Positions 1 through 8,084 of a stretch of 27,501 bases of DNA are shown in pieces. This DNA is from an uncultured Kineothrix sp. (GTDB lineage: Bacteria > Bacillota > Clostridia > Lachnospirales > Lachnospiraceae), in contig CAJUMD010000027.1 in NCBI GenBank assembly GCA_910587275.1, positions 6,705-34,205 on the forward strand, given 5' to 3'. The notes below the pieces were generated by a model. That model searched no databases and had not been told where the DNA came from. It worked only from the letters and a program-made list of their open reading frames with translations. The position numbers and the translations under genes were made by a program. The first letter of the stretch is position 1, and every line of letters starts with the position of its first letter.

Positions 1-1790
1 GCGTCCACGCTGCCGTCTTTTGCCGTCCAGGCAGGTGCGCAGACCCACAGGAACTGCTTTAACATATCCCTTTCCCGCGTCCAGCCTAAAATACCTCCCT
101 CCGGCTTCTCCGCCCGGTACTGCTTTGCCAGCTCCGCAATGGCAGCCAAATCCGTCATCCGCTCCACATCCCCCTTTTTGCCGCCCGCCAGGGGAAGCAC
201 GAATTTCCCCGGCACCGCATACACGGCTGCGTCGGTTTCCGATTCAAATGCCCGCAAAATATTCTGGAAATACTTCTCCCCGTCCATTTGCTCCAAATAC
301 GGGGTCAAATCTGCCAATATCCCTTTTTCCACATAGGAATCCATGGGCATGTCGTCCAACAGGAAGAAATCCGGTCCTTTTCCCGCCGCAATTTCCATAT
401 TCAGCTTTTTTAACGCATCATCCCTTGTGACGGAGCCGTTCCCGTCCATTCCGATTTCATAACGGATATAAACTTCCGGGTGTTTTGCCTGATAGGCGGC
501 AATTGCCGATTTTAACTTCAGGTCTTCCTTTAAGCTGTATGCTTTCAGACGTATGTCCGGCGTAGCGGGCATATCCGGATCATAAGCATAACCCGCAAGA
601 GCGCCGTTGGTAAACAGCACCAAAAAGCCATTGTCCTCCAGCATCATGCCGTCCCCCAGCCCATAGAAGGGATTCCCCAGGGAATTTAACGTCCCGTCCG
701 CCAACTGTTCCACCACATTACCGCCCAGCACATGCCGGTAAATCCCTTTTTCGCAGATAAGGTACAGGATATCATCGCCCTCCGGTACCACGATAAGCGG
801 AAGCGTATTCTCCGTGGACATGAGCATTTTATCCCCCATCTGGGTTTCCAGAAAATCATCCAGTACCTTATCCTCTGTCAGTTCCCCTTTTTCCATGTCA
901 AAAATTCCCACACCGGAACCGCTTACTCCGACAATCCGGTCTCCCCAAACCGTAAAATGGTACAGAAGATCCTTCCACTGCGTCACGGACTTCCGCTCCC
1001 CCTGTTTCCAGTCAATCTCATATATGTTCCCGTCTATTGCCGAACCGAACAGCCTGCCGTCCCCGGAAAAACACAAACGCCACAGATACCCCTGCTGCTC
1101 TTTTGGCATTTCAAATTCCGTCACTTGGTTATCCGCGGAAACCACCCGGCATTTCGGATGAGCCGCCGTCTCATGCAAATCCCCGGTTTCCGCCACTACC
1201 GCCCCGTCTTCTTCCCCGTCCGGATTATCTGCATTCTCCCCGTTTGTACTGCTTCCTCCGTCTCCTGTTTCGCCGCTGCTCTCCTTCTCACAGTAAATAA
1301 TGCCTACCGTACCGTCCACGGAAACCGCGATATCCATAATATAATCTTCCTTCGCCCTCATTTCCGTAAACCATGCCAAAGACTCCGGCTCCCACGTGCT
1401 CCCGTTATCTTTGGATATCCATTTCCCGCTCCTTGGGCTGAACAGCATCAGGTTCCCGTCCGAAAGACGCACCAGCTTTGAGCCGTTCCCCGCAAAATCC
1501 ACCATGGATTCGTTCATCGTCTCCACATACCGCCCCATTACCTTTCTGGCATTTTCCGTCCCGTCCGTCTTCCCTGCTTCCCCCGTTTTATCCGCATCTT
1601 CCCCGCCTTCCTCCTTATCCGCCTGCATCCCGTTATCATCTTCCGTCTCCATAGTCTCCGCCTGATTCCCCGTCTCCCCCGTACCGCAGCCCGTACTCCC
1701 CAGCATACTGACTACTGACAAAAAGAAAACCGCCGTAAACAGCCCAAACACCCTTTTCCCCTTCACCAAAACCATCCTCTTTTTCCTCAT
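1..1790 (-). CDS. Solute-binding lipoprotein with N-terminal Asp-box/propeller-like region (3' end cut by window)
   Basis: An open frame of about 596 codons reads leftward and runs off the window. It starts with a basic N-terminus and a hydrophobic signal, then a lipobox ending at Cys35 (LGSTGC), so it should be a membrane-anchored lipoprotein facing outward. A Glu/Asp/Gly-rich linker follows. Residues ~100-390 hold short repetitive beta-like segments, including a perfect Asp-box (SKDNGSTW, residues 126-133) of the sialidase/BNR type. From about residue 410 the sequence resembles a family 1 extracellular solute-binding protein (AIAAYQAKHPEV, then GPDFFLLDDMPMDSYVEKG). The start at 1790 gives a normal signal peptide; ATG at 1775 is also possible (GAGG 7-8 nt upstream). 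An in-frame ATG at 1874 would bury the signal and is disfavoured. The gene is divergent from a two-component system, so ligand capture or sensing linked to that system is inferred. The ligand is unknown. Confidence 0.8.
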   Translation of the reverse strand, partial: MRKKRMVLVKGKRVFGLFTAVFFLSVVSMLGSTGCGTGETGNQAETMETEDDNGMQADKEEGGEDADKTGEAGKTDGTENARKVMGRYVETMNESMVDFAGNGSKLVRLSDGNLMLFSPRSGKWISKDNGSTWEPESLAWFTEMRAKEDYIMDIAVSVDGTVGIIYCEKESSGETGDGGSSTNGENADNPDGEEDGAVVAETGDLHETAAHPKCRVVSADNQVTEFEMPKEQQGYLWRLCFSGDGRLFGSAIDGNIYEIDWKQGERKSVTQWKDLLYHFTVWGDRIVGVSGSGVGIFDMEKGELTEDKVLDDFLETQMGDKMLMSTENTLPLIVVPEGDDILYLICEKGIYRHVLGGNVVEQLADGTLNSLGNPFYGLGDGMMLEDNGFLVLFTNGALAGYAYDPDMPATPDIRLKAYSLKEDLKLKSAIAAYQAKHPEVYIRYEIGMDGNGSVTRDDALKKLNMEIAAGKGPDFFLLDDMPMDSYVEKGILADLTPYLEQMDGEKYFQNILRAFESETDAAVYAVPGKFVLPLAGGKKGDVERMTDLAAIAELAKQYRAEKPEGGILGWTRERDMLKQFLWVCAPAWTAKDGSVD

Positions 1791-1896
1791 CCCAAAAAAC
1801 CTGCCCTTCCTTTTTCCCTTTACTTTTCCAAATTCCCCCAACACTTCATTCCGGCAAACCACTACCGCTTCCATACACAAAGTCTATCACCCCATT

Positions 1897-1947
1897 CTCT
1901 AAACAACCTCTAAACCCCGCACAAATTTTTAGAGATATTTTAGAGAT
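1897..1947. promoter_or_regulatory. Candidate divergent OmpR-type operator: two tandem pairs of TTTAGAG in opposite orientation
   Basis: TTTTAGAGAT occurs at 1927-1936 and again at 1938-1947 on the plus strand. GTTTAGAG occurs on the minus strand at 1915-1908 and 1904-1897. Each pair has an 11-bp start-to-start distance, the usual spacing of direct-repeat sites for PhoB/OmpR-family regulators. The plus pair ends next to the -35 position of the regulator promoter, and the minus pair faces the lipoprotein gene. Binding by the regulator encoded at 2013 is inferred. Confidence 0.6.
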
Positions 1948-1976
1948 TTTCCTGTTATCATAATTTCTGCTATAAT
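1948..1976 (+). promoter_or_regulatory. Probable promoter of the regulator-kinase operon
   Basis: A perfect TATAAT -10 element lies at 1971-1976. With a 17-bp spacer the -35 position is 1948-1953 (TTTCCT), a poor match to TTGACA. A weak -35 directly downstream of tandem 11-bp repeats is typical of promoters activated by an OmpR-type regulator. Confidence 0.6.
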
Positions 1977-2012
1977 TATAAATAATAAGGAAAAAACACA
2001 GGGAGGAAAACC

Positions 2013-2696
2013 ATGCGCATCCTGCTTATCGAAGACGACCAAAAACTAAACCATTCCTTAAAATACCAACTGGAAAAGGAAAATTTTACGGTAGATACCT
2101 GTTTCGACGGGGAAGAAGCCCTGTACTACATAAACCAGAACATCCATGACTGCATCCTGTTGGACCGCATGATACCGTCCATTGACGGCACCCAGCTCTT
2201 AAACATCATGCGCAGCCAAAACAACAGCACCCCCGTCATTCTCATCACCGCCCTCGGCGCCCTGAACGACAAAATCACGGGACTGGATGCGGGCGCGGAT
2301 GATTATTTGGTCAAACCCTTTGATTTCGGGGAACTTCTTGCCCGCATCCGCTGCGTCACCCGCCGCCCGCCCCTCGTCCACGAAAACGACATCCTTACTT
2401 TCAAAGACCTGACCCTGCATGTCACCGGCAGCCGTTTAAACGGTCCCGCCGGGGAATGCAGCCTGTCCAAAAAGGAAAACGAACTGTTCCAGTTCTTTAT
2501 CCGCAATACCGGACAAACCCTTACAAGGGAACAGCTCCTCACTAAAATATGGGGATTGGATGCCGATATCGAAAACGGAAACCTGGACAATTATATCCAT
2601 TTCCTCCGCCGCAGGTTAAACGCCGTGGGCAGCCATGTCACCATCCGCACCGTCCGCGGCATCGGCTACCGCTTCTGTCCGCCGGAAGAATCCTGA
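2013..2696 (+). CDS. OmpR/PhoB-family response regulator
   Basis: This 227-aa DNA-binding regulator forms a two-component system with the kinase that follows. The receiver domain (about residues 1-115) has the acidic pocket E7-D8-D9, phospho-acceptor Asp51 (LLDRM), Thr79 and Lys101 (VKP). A winged-helix DNA-binding domain fills about residues 128-223 and ends in the family signature RTVRGIGYRF. Length and domain order are normal for the family. GGGAGG sits 7-8 nt before the ATG. The kinase gene starts 45 bp downstream on the same strand. The upstream tandem repeats of 11-bp period suggest autoregulation and control of the divergent lipoprotein gene. The signal is not evident from sequence. 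Confidence 0.95.
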   Translation: MRILLIEDDQKLNHSLKYQLEKENFTVDTCFDGEEALYYINQNIHDCILLDRMIPSIDGTQLLNIMRSQNNSTPVILITALGALNDKITGLDAGADDYLVKPFDFGELLARIRCVTRRPPLVHENDILTFKDLTLHVTGSRLNGPAGECSLSKKENELFQFFIRNTGQTLTREQLLTKIWGLDADIENGNLDNYIHFLRRRLNAVGSHVTIRTVRGIGYRFCPPEES

Positions 2697-2741
2697 ATAC
2701 CCCGAAAACCTTACTATTTCTAAAAGAAAGGCATCCGTGAT

Positions 2742-4079
2742 ATGTTTCGCAAAGTACACTACCGCCTGACGCTTCTGTGCGGCGGGATTACCACCTTCCT
2801 ATTACTCGTCATGTCCCTGCTTTACCTGTATGTGTCCGAATCAGGCTTAAAGCAGAGCCACTTCCTTGCGTTCCAGCGGGATACGGGCAACCTGATAGCC
2901 AATTTTGAACACCAGACAATCATCAGCCACACTTGGCTGGCACAAATGGAATCCCTCAATTCCGTCACCATATCCGTCACGGACAACGGTGTCCCCCTGC
3001 TGTTTTGCAACCGGGCACAGGATGAAACCAGAGAGCGGACCGAGCAGGAGGCGCTGGAGTATTACCGTTCCCATTTTGCCGCCGCCACGGACTCGATCTT
3101 CCAGTCCTACCATACGGCATACCCCTTTACCTCCTCAGACGGCAGGGATTACTATGCCAGTTATGCCTACATTCCCCACGAAAACGGGGAAACGGAAATC
3201 CTCATCCTTTTTCCGTTGGAAAACCAGAAAAAGCAGATCCAAAGCCAGCGGAGACGTTTCGCCGCCATCGACTTCACGGCAATGGTGCTCTTATTCCTGT
3301 TTTCCTTTTTCTTCACAAAGAAACTATTGGTTCCGGTGGAAGAAAACCGGCTGGAACAAATCCGTTTTGTCGCTGCCGCATCCCACGAACTGCGCACTCC
3401 CCTGGCGGTCATCCTCTCCTGTACCGGTGCCATCCGCGGACAAAACAGCACAAAAAAAGCCTCCCCCGAAGAAGCGGAGACTTTCCTGTCCACCATCTAT
3501 TCCGAAGGACAGCGGATGCGGCGCCTGATTGACGACATGCTGTTCCTCTCCCATGCGGATTCCCACGATTTCCCAATCCGCATGGAACCAATAGAGCCGG
3601 ACACCCTGCTGCTCAATTCCTACGAAGCCTTTGAAGCGCTGGCAAGAGAAAAAAACATCCGCTTCGGCATCCTGCTGCCGGATTCCCCCATGCCCGCCTG
3701 CCTTGGGGACAGCGGACGGCTCCTGCAGCTCCTTGCCATTCTTTTGCACAACGCCGTCAGCTATACGCCGGAAGGAGGCAGCATCACCCTCTCCCTGTCC
3801 CATTCTGCCCGCCTTTACCGTCCCGATTCCTATACCATTGCGGTAGCCGACAGCGGCATCGGCATTCCTGACGGGGAAAAGGCCAAAATTTTCCAGCGGT
3901 TCTACCGCTCGGAAACATCCCGCAGCGCGAAAGAGCATTTCGGTCTCGGTCTTTGCATTGCCGCAGAAATCGTCCGTTCCTTCCACGGCTCCCTCCGCGT
4001 GGAGGATACCCCCGGCGGCGGAAGCACATTCCTTTTGGAACTTCCGTTCATCCCAGCGCCACATCCAACACCATCATAA
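2742..4079 (+). CDS. Membrane sensor histidine kinase
   Basis: This 445-aa kinase is the partner of the preceding regulator. One membrane segment lies at about residues 10-31 and a second at about 174-192, enclosing a ~140-residue extracytoplasmic domain that I do not recognise. The dimerisation/phospho-acceptor box SHELRTPLAVI has His215. The ATP-binding domain shows the N box (HNAVSYTPEGG, Asn337), the G1 box DSGIG (370-374) and the G2 box GLGL (401-404). Only about 20 residues separate the second membrane segment from the H box, so a normal HAMP domain is absent. The last 32 bp overlap the 3' end of the convergent ZIP gene, leaving no room for a private terminator. Confidence 0.93.
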   Translation: MFRKVHYRLTLLCGGITTFLLLVMSLLYLYVSESGLKQSHFLAFQRDTGNLIANFEHQTIISHTWLAQMESLNSVTISVTDNGVPLLFCNRAQDETRERTEQEALEYYRSHFAAATDSIFQSYHTAYPFTSSDGRDYYASYAYIPHENGETEILILFPLENQKKQIQSQRRRFAAIDFTAMVLLFLFSFFFTKKLLVPVEENRLEQIRFVAAASHELRTPLAVILSCTGAIRGQNSTKKASPEEAETFLSTIYSEGQRMRRLIDDMLFLSHADSHDFPIRMEPIEPDTLLLNSYEAFEALAREKNIRFGILLPDSPMPACLGDSGRLLQLLAILLHNAVSYTPEGGSITLSLSHSARLYRPDSYTIAVADSGIGIPDGEKAKIFQRFYRSETSRSAKEHFGLGLCIAAEIVRSFHGSLRVEDTPGGGSTFLLELPFIPAPHPTPS

Positions 4080-4821
4080 GCACAAAACCGGCGGCAAAAC
4101 CGACGGTTCCCAAATTGGAGTGGGCACCCTGCGCCGATTCCGGAATCAGCTCCTCCACCACCACATAAATCATCGCCCCTGCCGCAAAGGCAAGGGTATA
4201 GGGAATATAGGGCGTGATGCTTCCTGCCAAAAGCAGCGTCACAAGCGCCGCAAGCGGCTCCACCACGCCGGAAAGCATTCCCATGAAAAACGCCTTCCCT
4301 TTCCCCGCTTCCTCCTTTAACGGCAGGGATATGATGGCGCCCTCCGGGAAATTCTGGATGGCAATCCCTACCGACAATGCTACCGCCGAAGCCACGGTAA
4401 TCCTTCCGTTTCCCGCCATGGCGCCTGCCAGCACGATTCCCACGGAGGCCCCCTCCGGTATATTATGGAGCGTAACGGCAAGCATCATCATCGTGGACTT
4501 CTTAAAACCGCTCCGGATTCCCTCCTGTTCCCCGGCCCCGATATGGAGGTGCGGAACCAGCCGGTCCAGCACAAGCAGAAACAGGATTCCAAACAGGAAT
4601 CCCACCGCTGCCGGAACAAACGCAAATTTTCCCATGCCTTCCGACATGTCCATTGCCGGAATCAGCAGCGACCACACCGAAGCCGCCACCATAACGCCCG
4701 AAGCAAATCCCAGCATAGCCTTCTGCAGCATCACATTAATTTCCCCCCGCAGCAGGAACACACACGCGGCGCCAAGCGCCGTCCCCGCAAACGGAATCAT
4801 TACCCCTGCCAGTAAATCCAT
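4048..4821 (-). CDS. ZIP-family divalent metal transporter (GufA/ZupT-like)
   Basis: This polytopic membrane protein of about eight segments carries the ZIP metal-site motifs HNIPEG and, later, QNFPEG, with a further conserved VEELIPE. Family members import zinc, iron or manganese ions; the metal cannot be read from sequence. The open frame extends upstream to a GTG at 4887, but an excellent AAAGGAGG lies just before the ATG at 4821, and the first membrane helix begins directly after that Met. I therefore chose the 257-aa form. The 3' end overlaps the convergent kinase gene by 32 bp. The unknown membrane protein gene lies upstream on the same strand, 69 bp from this start, and may be cotranscribed. 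Confidence 0.92.
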   Translation of the reverse strand: MDLLAGVMIPFAGTALGAACVFLLRGEINVMLQKAMLGFASGVMVAASVWSLLIPAMDMSEGMGKFAFVPAAVGFLFGILFLLVLDRLVPHLHIGAGEQEGIRSGFKKSTMMMLAVTLHNIPEGASVGIVLAGAMAGNGRITVASAVALSVGIAIQNFPEGAIISLPLKEEAGKGKAFFMGMLSGVVEPLAALVTLLLAGSITPYIPYTLAFAAGAMIYVVVEELIPESAQGAHSNLGTVGFAAGFVLMMVLDVALG

Positions 4822-4890
4822 GTATATCCTCCTTTTACCCGTATTTTCCAACTCCGATTCCATATCCCTGTATGGTTTTCCAGACACCGC

Positions 4891-5928
4891 CTAAAACAAG
4901 GATTTTCCCAACGGATACTTAAGCGGCTCCTGCACCATGGTAAACCTGTGCTTCGGCAAATACCGCTCCAGCCACCCCATGGCTTCTTCCATTTCCTCCA
5001 GCCAGACCCCGTTATGGTACAGCCGGAACCCGCCTTCCCGTCCTGTGCATTTCCTGCGGTAGAATACGGTACTTTCCAGCATTAACGTGCGTCCCCTCCT
5101 GTCACGGACCAGGCAGCCGTCCTTTTTTACGAAAAGCTCCATCCGGCAGAGAAAATCCTCCGGCAAAACATGCGCATCTTCCCGCCCTTCTCCGTTTCCC
5201 GTCCCCGGAACCGGAAAGTGGCTTTCTGCCGGCTGCATCCGTGCATTCTCCTCCATTTTCCCCGCAAAATAACAGGCAAACCCGTACTCCAGTTCCGCTC
5301 CCAGCTCCCGGTTCCGTTCCAGCCACCTCTCCGCCATCCCCTGCATCTGTCCGAACACCTGCCCGGACTGTTCCGCCAGCATGTCTTCCGTCAGCGGACG
5401 CTGTCTGATAATATCCCCCGCATATCCTTCCGCGCCGGCTTCCAGTCCGATGGGGATTCCATGCTCATGCAGATACCAAATAAGCCGCGAAGCATTTTTC
5501 ATGCTGCATTCCAAACGGCAGAGCGCCTTACCGTCTTTATCGTAAAGCCGCAGGTAATCCCGCCCTTTGGATGCATCGCAAGCCGCCTTTCCAAGCGCAA
5601 CATCCCCTAAAGAAAACGAAACCGTCTTTCCTAACAGGTTGCGGTAGGAAAACAGGTCCTCGTCCACCGTCAGTCTGCGGTTCCATGCCTCCAGCAATAC
5701 ATAACCCCCCAAAAGGAAGATACCCAAAAGAACCAAATATATCCATACGGTGACTGCTTTCACATGATATGCCATTTCCAAAAAGGAAAATAAGGCTGCC
5801 GCCGTCAAAATAAATATCCCGATGCCGTATGCCGCCCCGGTCTGCTTTACCGCAAAACCGTTGGCAGAAGAATCCCTGTCCGTGTTTTTTTCCTTATTTC
5901 CCGTTGCTTTTATCATGGATAACCTCAT
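4891..5928 (-). CDS. Unrecognised membrane protein, two adjacent helices plus PH-like beta region
   Basis: I do not recognise this protein of about 345 residues. Numbering from the longest frame (start 5940), hydrophobic segments lie at about 37-57 and 63-84. They are followed by RRLTVDEDLFSYRNLLGKT, a pattern seen in bacterial PH-like membrane proteins; that assignment is inference. The remaining ~240 residues are hydrophilic and rich in Glu, Arg and Gly, with a Trp-containing C-terminal part (GVWLEEMEEAMGWLERYLP). The start is uncertain: ATGs at 5940, 5928 and 5916 are in frame, and the latter two each have GAGG 6 nt upstream. Transcription probably begins at the promoter at 6018-6046 and may continue into the ZIP gene. 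Confidence 0.75.
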   Translation of the reverse strand: MRLSMIKATGNKEKNTDRDSSANGFAVKQTGAAYGIGIFILTAAALFSFLEMAYHVKAVTVWIYLVLLGIFLLGGYVLLEAWNRRLTVDEDLFSYRNLLGKTVSFSLGDVALGKAACDASKGRDYLRLYDKDGKALCRLECSMKNASRLIWYLHEHGIPIGLEAGAEGYAGDIIRQRPLTEDMLAEQSGQVFGQMQGMAERWLERNRELGAELEYGFACYFAGKMEENARMQPAESHFPVPGTGNGEGREDAHVLPEDFLCRMELFVKKDGCLVRDRRGRTLMLESTVFYRRKCTGREGGFRLYHNGVWLEEMEEAMGWLERYLPKHRFTMVQEPLKYPLGKSLF

Positions 5929-6017
5929 TAATATCCTCATTTCATCCCGTGTTTACGGCTGCGGCACATAAACCGCCTTCCGTACTTCACCCCATGGTTT
6001 CCCACACTTCCTACCTG

Positions 6018-6046
6018 ATTATACTTTCTTTTTTTGAAAGAAACAA
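6018..6046 (-). promoter_or_regulatory. Probable promoter for the unknown membrane protein (and ZIP) genes
   Basis: On the minus strand TTGTTT (6046-6041) is followed by a 17-bp spacer and a perfect TATAAT (6023-6018). The spacer contains CTTTC and GAAAG arms flanking an A-run. Confidence 0.55.
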
Positions 6047-6080
6047 TACATGTTCCCGGTATACTTTTTTAAGGATTTTT

Positions 6081-6109
6081 TAAACATTCCTTCCCCATCC
6101 GCATACAAT
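6081..6109 (+). promoter_or_regulatory. Probable promoter of the peptidase C26 gene
   Basis: TAAACA (6081-6086), a 17-bp spacer and TACAAT (6104-6109) make a reasonable sigma-A promoter. It lies 40 bp before the ATG at 6150 and diverges from the promoter at 6018-6046. Confidence 0.55.
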
Positions 6110-6149
6110 AGAAATACCAAACAAAAAGCAAAGAAAGGACCCCCATACT

Positions 6150-6836
6150 ATGCAGACCTCCTATTCCCCTCCCCCAAAAATTGCCATCGTCGGAAGAAGC
6201 AGAGATACCACCAACTATGAAAATGCCCTGGGTTCCATGGGCGCGGATTTCCTTACCACCATGGATACCGGAGGACTGGCAGGGTTTGACGGGCTTCTCC
6301 TGCCGGGCGGCGGCGATATCACCCCCGCATTTTTCGGGCAGAAAAACCAAGGCTCCAAAAACATCGACGTGGAACTGGATATCCTCCAGCTTCAGGCACT
6401 GGAACTTTTCCTTACGTGGAAACGCCCGGTTTTCGGCATCTGTAAAGGAATGCAGGTCATCAACGTCTGCCTTGGAGGAACTATCGTCCAGCATATCAAA
6501 GAATCCGGTCGCCACGCATGGGACAACGGCGACAAACTGCATCCCACCCGCATACAACCGGATTCCTTCCTTGCTGCCCTCTATGGCACCCATTCCCTTA
6601 CAAACAGTGCCCACCACCAGGCAGTGGGCGTCCTCGGACGGGGTTTAACCGTAATCCAGACTGCCGATGACGGCATCATCGAAGGCATCGCACATAAAAG
6701 CCTGCCGGTAGCGGGCGTCCAATGGCACCCGGAAAGGATGTTCCCGGACTTTACCAGCCATATGCCGGCAGACCAGACCCCTGCGGACGGAAGGCTCCTG
6801 TTCTCCTATTTCCTGTCACTGTGCGCTTCGATGTAA
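6150..6836 (+). CDS. Class I glutamine amidotransferase-like peptidase C26 (gamma-glutamyl hydrolase, PuuD-like)
   Basis: This 228-aa cytoplasmic enzyme has the class I amidotransferase fold. Visible landmarks are LLLPGGGDITP (residues 49-59), the nucleophile elbow FGICKGMQ with Cys98, and the catalytic His193 and Glu195 in VQWHPE. Such proteins hydrolyse gamma-glutamyl bonds, for example gamma-glutamyl-GABA in putrescine breakdown, but no polyamine genes lie nearby, so the substrate is unassigned. The length is slightly short for PuuD-like proteins (about 240-250 residues). GAAAGGA precedes the ATG. It appears monocistronic, and its last 31 bp overlap the convergent hydrolase gene. Confidence 0.9.
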   Translation: MQTSYSPPPKIAIVGRSRDTTNYENALGSMGADFLTTMDTGGLAGFDGLLLPGGGDITPAFFGQKNQGSKNIDVELDILQLQALELFLTWKRPVFGICKGMQVINVCLGGTIVQHIKESGRHAWDNGDKLHPTRIQPDSFLAALYGTHSLTNSAHHQAVGVLGRGLTVIQTADDGIIEGIAHKSLPVAGVQWHPERMFPDFTSHMPADQTPADGRLLFSYFLSLCASM

Positions 6837-8023
6837 GTTTTCCCCTTCCTGCGCCGTTGGCGCTCTTTACCGTCTCCCCGTCTCTGCTTCCCGTCTTCCC
6901 ACTTCTGCCTGCCTTCCGCCGCCTTTTCCTGCAGTTCTTCCTTCACATGCTCCCCTGCGATTTCAAACAGGGACACTACGATTTTCTTCATCATGGCGGC
7001 AGTCTCCCCGTCCAATCCCTTGGCGGCGGTTATCACTGCCGTCATACTCTTTTTCCAGTCCGCCGTAAAATCCATCAGGGTAACTGCCTTGGATGCGGAA
7101 ACCACCTCATAGAGCGTATCCACAAAAGAGTGAATCTGCCCTTCGTCCAACGACAGAATCCACTTATTCAAGGCATCATCCATAAACTTCTGCCTTTTAT
7201 AAATCCCCTTCACCCGCACAAACGCGCCGTCCCGCACCAGCCATGTATAGGGATTGTGCTGGAGCAGCCCGAAAGACTTGCTTTCCACCACCGTATATCC
7301 TTCGGCATGGGATTCCAGCAGCATCCCCACAAGGGAAGAATGAGGAATGATTTTCTCCACCCGTCCGGCAATGCTTTCGTAATGCCCTCCCTCCCGGATT
7401 TCCGGCCGGAAACCGGGACCGTCCAGACTGTATACCTTCCGTATCCTGTCCTGCACTTCCTTCTTACAGTTCATCGCCGCATACACGGAGAAATTTCCTC
7501 CCTTGGAATGCCCTCCCACGTAAAAACTGCCTTCAAACCTTTCCGCCGCCCGGTTTAGGTATTCCACGCTGCGTAACTGTCCGGGAACCGGCTCGGAAAA
7601 AGCAAGGTTAAAATCCTCCTTCCAGCCCACGATGGTTTCATCCGTCCCACGGTAAGCCACGTATACCGTCTGTCCGTCCAAAAAACAGGTCACTGCGGAA
7701 AACTGCGTTTCCTGCTCCGTCTCGATTTCGTTTACGTAATCCCTCACCCGCAGGGAACGGAAACGGACGCTCTTTCCCATTTCCCGGAACAATTCCATGT
7801 TCGGCTCCCGGTACCGCTCATCGGCAAACAGTTTATCCCTGTCCGGGTGGGCGTCCAATGCTTCCAAGGACACCGCCGGGGCATCTTCCCCCATCCACGG
7901 TACCAGCCCGTCAAATTTAAGGTACGCAAACTGGCTTAAAACCAGACTGTCCACCTCATTTAACGGTTTCTCCGAAAACGTATAATCCCCGTATTCCCTT
8001 AAATAATCAATCATTGTTCCCAT
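6806..8023 (-). CDS. Mbeg1-like (DUF2974) alpha/beta hydrolase
   Basis: This protein of about 405 residues has a lipase-type nucleophile elbow GGHSKGG, with the probable nucleophile Ser175 (numbered from ATG 8029). Upstream are AYRGTDETIVGWKEDF, typical of lipase-like family members, and a candidate acid in SLDGPGF (Asp203). The C-terminal tail is strongly basic and hydrophilic, with no membrane helix. The N-terminus GTMIDYLREYGDYTF matches how I remember this family beginning, which favours ATG 8023 (GGTGG 6 nt upstream) over 8029 or 8014. It is the last gene of the leftward operon, 55-60 bp after the NA37 gene. The substrate is unknown; lipase activity is a family inference. Confidence 0.85.
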   Translation of the reverse strand: MGTMIDYLREYGDYTFSEKPLNEVDSLVLSQFAYLKFDGLVPWMGEDAPAVSLEALDAHPDRDKLFADERYREPNMELFREMGKSVRFRSLRVRDYVNEIETEQETQFSAVTCFLDGQTVYVAYRGTDETIVGWKEDFNLAFSEPVPGQLRSVEYLNRAAERFEGSFYVGGHSKGGNFSVYAAMNCKKEVQDRIRKVYSLDGPGFRPEIREGGHYESIAGRVEKIIPHSSLVGMLLESHAEGYTVVESKSFGLLQHNPYTWLVRDGAFVRVKGIYKRQKFMDDALNKWILSLDEGQIHSFVDTLYEVVSASKAVTLMDFTADWKKSMTAVITAAKGLDGETAAMMKKIVVSLFEIAGEHVKEELQEKAAEGRQKWEDGKQRRGDGKERQRRRKGKTYIEAHSDRK

Positions 8024-8084
8024 CCGCATCCACCGCCCTTACAAGCAAACTAACCACCGGACTCCATACTGCCATGAATCCCCA

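Noticed and set aside
20..1665. Several plus-strand open frames of 65-249 codons
   Set aside because: They are shadows of the solute-binding lipoprotein read continuously on the minus strand; none has a ribosome site or recognisable domains, and their composition is Pro/Arg/Ser-rich in the way antisense frames are.
1791..1874. Upstream in-frame ATG at 1874 for the lipoprotein
   Set aside because: It would add 28 residues before the signal peptide and lies close to the likely promoter region; the start at 1790 gives a normal lipoprotein signal.
6722..7558. Plus-strand frame of 278 codons
   Set aside because: Antisense to the C26 end and the DUF2974 hydrolase, which has motifs and family match on the minus strand.
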